This document shows, piece by piece, positions 61,622 to 64,000 of a DNA stretch of 64,000 bases; position 1 is the stretch's first letter, and each line of letters starts with the position of its first letter. Source of the stretch: Candidatus Opimibacter skivensis (GTDB lineage Bacteria > Bacteroidota > Bacteroidia > Chitinophagales > Saprospiraceae); the NCBI GenBank assembly GCA_016722045.1, contig JADKGY010000001.1, positions 124,001-188,000 of the forward strand, read 5' to 3'. A program made the position numbers and the translations under genes. The notes beneath the pieces are model-generated. The model did no database searches, had not been told where the DNA came from, and was given only the letters and a program-made list of their open reading frames with translations.

Positions 61622-62341
61622 CTATTCGAAACGATCAAAAACCCACATCACATCATCCAGATCCTGGAAAGCTACCATGCCGAGTTCCTTTGTGTAGAAT
61701 AAAGAAGGCAAGAGTCCATGTGATGTTTTGTATGTATAATACACGTCATGAAATGGGACATTCAACAACGTTGTGTCTGAAGTGAATTTGTATGAAGCCA
61801 GGTAAATGTGTGTCGGGTCGGGCATATCAGGATTACCTTTCAAACTAGTGACAATCCGTATGGTGACCGCAGTATCAATGAAATGATCCAGTGGTGGCGT
61901 ATGTAATATCAATGAAAATTCATCATTAAATAATGGAACTACAAAGGAATTCCGGGCTAATAAATTAAGATAAAACTGAAGGTTCAATTTGTCACACTTT
62001 TTGGACACTGCGTATTGTTCCTGTATGAATGTGTAATGGTTAGTATCTCCACTCATACATTCTATTTTGAAATGCATAGGATAAAATACATGAGAGAGTG
62101 GTCCATACAAGGGCTTAAATTTTGCTTCATCACCTAGTGTATTTTTGAAAACCAATACTTCAGTGCCGGTATAGGAAACAAAGTCAACTGAGGCCGGATC
62201 CAGCTTTATGGTGTCCAGGTCGATCAGGTTTGATTCACATGTCAGGTCATTTATCGGTGCAGGCGAAATGGGGTCATCACAACTTGTGATGAAGGTTATG
62301 AGCAGGAACATGGATATAAAAAAGATAAACTTATACATCAA
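61622..62341 (-). CDS. hypothetical lipoprotein
   Basis: Protein of 239 aa with signal MMYKFIFFISMFLLITFITSC (Cys21). The mature part starts DDPISPAPINDLTCESNLID and is beta-rich (YTGTEVLVFKNTLGDEAKFK), like a small surface Ig or lipocalin-type protein. No family was recognised. Gaps on both sides; divergent from the AraC-type gene. Confidence 0.6.
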   Translation of the reverse strand: MMYKFIFFISMFLLITFITSCDDPISPAPINDLTCESNLIDLDTIKLDPASVDFVSYTGTEVLVFKNTLGDEAKFKPLYGPLSHVFYPMHFKIECMSGDTNHYTFIQEQYAVSKKCDKLNLQFYLNLLARNSFVVPLFNDEFSLILHTPPLDHFIDTAVTIRIVTSLKGNPDMPDPTHIYLASYKFTSDTTLLNVPFHDVYYTYKTSHGLLPSLFYTKELGMVAFQDLDDVMWVFDRFE

Positions 62342-62482
62342 TGTAAGTATTAGGCTTAAAAGTAACGATTATGAGAGAGAATTGATATGTAGGGGTCAGA
62401 CGAATAGCCTTTAGTTATATTTTTGTCCTGATATAAAGCGCAGGGGAATTATGATCCGGGCATTTTTTATCTTTAGACACAC

Positions 62483-63628
62483 ATGATCTTTATCTCAGGC
62501 ATCACTATTTCGTTTTTCTTATTCTTTCTGATTCTGCTTAAACACCAGAAGAATCAGGCTGATTGGATACTGGCTGTATGGTTCGGAGCGATCAGTATCC
62601 ATCAGTTGTTATATTACCTGCAGATGTCCGGATACAATCAGCAGTATTCTTTTTTAGAAGGTCTCATTTTACCTTTTCCGCTTATTCATGGGCCTCTTTT
62701 ATTCCTTTATGTTTCAGCCCTTGTCAAGCCTTTGCCTCCGGGGAGAAAAGATTACATCATTCACACCCTCCCGTTTACACTGTGTTTTGCATACATGATT
62801 CCGTTTATGATGTTGCCTGCCGAACAAAAGCATTATGTCATGATGCATAATGGGGTAGGGTATGAAGCCTTCCTGCTTATAAAATCCTTTGCGATTTTAA
62901 TTCTGGGTTTTGGATATATTATCGCCTCATTGATATTAATACAACGCCATCAGAAAAATATCAGGATGCAATTTTCAAACCTTGATAAAATTAACCTTCA
63001 ATGGCTTAAGTATTTGTCTTATGGCCTCTTTATCATTTGGATGGTTGTTGTGCTTGGTCAGGAAGTACACATATTTCTGGCGGCTATCGTCTTCATGATG
63101 GTGATTGGTTTTTTTGGGATAAGACAGGTGGGGATATTTTCAAAACATCCTATCGCTGTGCCCCATCATCACCTGAGTAAGCAAGTAGTTCCGGAGATTG
63201 AGCGTAAAGAAGAAGTTGATGATTCTGAAGAACAATTGAGGTATGAGAAATCAGGTCTGACTGTAGAGCGAAAAATATTGCTTAGACACCAGCTCAAAAC
63301 ACTGATGGCAGAGGAGAAGATATTCCTTGATCCGGATCTTTCTCTCGATAGCCTGGCTGATCGGTTGGATATTCATGCCAACTACCTGTCCCAATTTATA
63401 AATGAAGAATTGGGTGCCACCTTTTACGATTATATCAACAATGGTCGGGTGCAGGAATTTATAAAGCGCAAATCTCTCGCTGAAAACCAGAAATTTACGA
63501 TCCTTGCCCTTGCCTATGATTGTGGATTCAATTCAAAATCCTCCTTTAACCGGCATTTTAAAAAGGTGACCGGAAAGTCTCCATCTGAATACTTTCAACT
63601 CCAGGATTCAGAGGCCATTCTGAACTGA
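62483..63628 (+). CDS. AraC-family regulator with N-terminal membrane domain
   Basis: Protein of 381 aa. Residues 1-230 contain about seven membrane helices (ISFFLFFLILLKHQKNQADW, LPFPLIHGPLLFLYVSALVK and others), followed by a charged linker (VVPEIERKEEVDDSEEQLRY) and the AraC/XylS double helix-turn-helix (about 275-375, SLADRLDIHANYLSQFINEE ... LALAYDCGFNSKSSFNRHFK). This membrane-sensor AraC type is common in Bacteroidota and may respond to an envelope signal. The target is unknown; the nearby divergent lipoprotein gene and the following lipoprotein gene are candidates. Confidence 0.88.
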   Translation: MIFISGITISFFLFFLILLKHQKNQADWILAVWFGAISIHQLLYYLQMSGYNQQYSFLEGLILPFPLIHGPLLFLYVSALVKPLPPGRKDYIIHTLPFTLCFAYMIPFMMLPAEQKHYVMMHNGVGYEAFLLIKSFAILILGFGYIIASLILIQRHQKNIRMQFSNLDKINLQWLKYLSYGLFIIWMVVVLGQEVHIFLAAIVFMMVIGFFGIRQVGIFSKHPIAVPHHHLSKQVVPEIERKEEVDDSEEQLRYEKSGLTVERKILLRHQLKTLMAEEKIFLDPDLSLDSLADRLDIHANYLSQFINEELGATFYDYINNGRVQEFIKRKSLAENQKFTILALAYDCGFNSKSSFNRHFKKVTGKSPSEYFQLQDSEAILN

Positions 63629-63800
63629 GAATGTAAAACCAGCCTCTGATCTTCTTTATCTCCTTCATTTTCAATGACCTGAATAGCGGGCTTGTTTGCC
63701 TGGGATCAAGATTCGATTCCCGGGGTACATACTAATCAGGAACTGGATTTCAAAAATTCTGCAGAAGCTGGTGCCAACTTACAAGGAAGGTCGATTGAGA

Positions 63801-63830
63801 CGTCTCCATAGGGCCACTTTTGCACCGAAC
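63801..63830 (+). promoter_or_regulatory. promoter of the partial lipoprotein gene
   Basis: CACTTTTGCACC (63814-63825) is close to the common Bacteroidota TAnnTTTGCACC initiation context, with transcription starting near the C/A after TTTG. TTG at 63795-63797 is about 18 bases upstream of it. The ATG lies at 63847. Confidence 0.45.
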
Positions 63831-63846
63831 ATTAAAACAAATAAAA

Positions 63847-64000
63847 ATGAAATTCAAATTAGTTCTTTGGTTTTTTACGGTAATGGCCGGACTGGCATTT
63901 ACCGGTTGTACTTCACAGGATATAGCGGAACCCGGAAATTTGGTTCCGAAAACAGTTGAGCAGGATCCTTCCCTTCCATCTATTTCAGTGAATAATACGT
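63847..64000 (+). CDS. lipoprotein, partial (3' end outside window)
   Basis: Only 51 codons are inside the window. Signal MKFKLVLWFFTVMAGLAFTG with lipobox FTGC (Cys21) marks an envelope lipoprotein. The next residues (EQDPSLPSISVNNT) resemble the start of some alpha/beta hydrolase or peptidase lipoproteins, but this is too short to assign. Confidence 0.6.
   Translation, partial: MKFKLVLWFFTVMAGLAFTGCTSQDIAEPGNLVPKTVEQDPSLPSISVNNT

Noticed and set aside
63700..63720. T-loop-like GATTCGATTCCCGG suggesting a tRNA
   Set aside because: No matching acceptor, D-arm or anticodon arm could be folded around it.

Overview
The window comes from a chromosome of a Bacteroidota bacterium, probably of the Saprospiria/Chitinophagia side of the phylum. 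The signs are six intact proteins with C-terminal type IX secretion (T9SS) type A sorting domains, remnants of two type B sorting domains, a SusC/SusD pair, an STN-type TonB receptor with a DUF4249 lipoprotein, many SPII lipoproteins, exact TAnnTTTG -7 promoter elements in front of several genes, and weak Shine-Dalgarno sequences. No rRNA, tRNA, CRISPR array, prophage or intact transposase was seen. The genus cannot be read from the sequence alone.

Layout. 1-6120: end of a PEP-synthase-like ATP-grasp protein, then two class A beta-lactamase-fold serine hydrolases on either side of an MFS/nucleotide-transporter-like protein with a long HEAT tail. 6433-13262: VOC protein, small lipoprotein, GH13 amylase lipoprotein, a lipoprotein remnant broken at a dispersed repeat, a DUF4143 AAA ATPase with repeated operator-like boxes, and a large YCF48-type T9SS protein. 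13289-14594: a short gene remnant and a RES/Xre toxin-antitoxin pair with a 21-bp direct-repeat operator. 14769-21072: four-gene outer-membrane operon (exported protein, STN TonB receptor, DUF4249 lipoprotein, MG2-like protein). 21092-22920: two coupled COG3541-type nucleotidyltransferases. 23247-31726: T9SS subtilase, a redox cluster (YgiD-like dioxygenase, FMN reductase, luciferase-like monooxygenase, plus a DHFR-family remnant), alpha/beta hydrolase, T9SS beta-helix protein and a small T9SS protein. 32040-39022: M24 peptidase, a 5'-truncated membrane gene, a UbiG-like methyltransferase, a Crp-like regulator, a GNAT-GyrI fusion, a GNAT enzyme and small membrane or lipoproteins. 39149-43773: a decayed T9SS type B gene, a T9SS propeller protein, and a Crp/DUF2892/rhodanese/OsmC redox-sulfur cluster. 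44036-48373: SusD/SusC. 48642-52692: small membrane protein, a WapI-like immunity protein coupled to a T9SS delta-60 protein, and a gluzincin-like protein. 53290-56500: a TsdA-like diheme cytochrome and two DsrE proteins, facing a LipL32-family protein. 56767-64000: DUF998-like protein, a methyltransferase, a DHFR-family reductase, Lnt-like N-acyltransferase, pirin, a lipoprotein, an AraC regulator and the start of another lipoprotein.

How the genes work together. The clearest functional units are the SusCD pair and the STN-TonB/DUF4249 operon (outer-membrane uptake), the TsdA/DsrE unit (probably periplasmic inorganic sulfur oxidation) with the Crp/rhodanese/OsmC cluster some 10 kb away (cytoplasmic sulfane sulfur and peroxide handling), and the RES/Xre toxin-antitoxin pair. 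T9SS cargo genes are scattered, and no T9SS machinery gene is present.

The least explained material lies between genes: 7-bp repeat arrays at the 3' ends of minus-strand genes, a nested perfect inverted repeat between the DsrE and LipL32 genes, a short dispersed repeat at two loci, and at least six gene remnants. No single unmistakable new defence or mobile system was found. The best candidates for something not yet described are the LipL32-family protein beside the sulfur genes, the coupled nucleotidyltransferase pair, the hydrolase/transporter/hydrolase island at the left end, and the repeat families.
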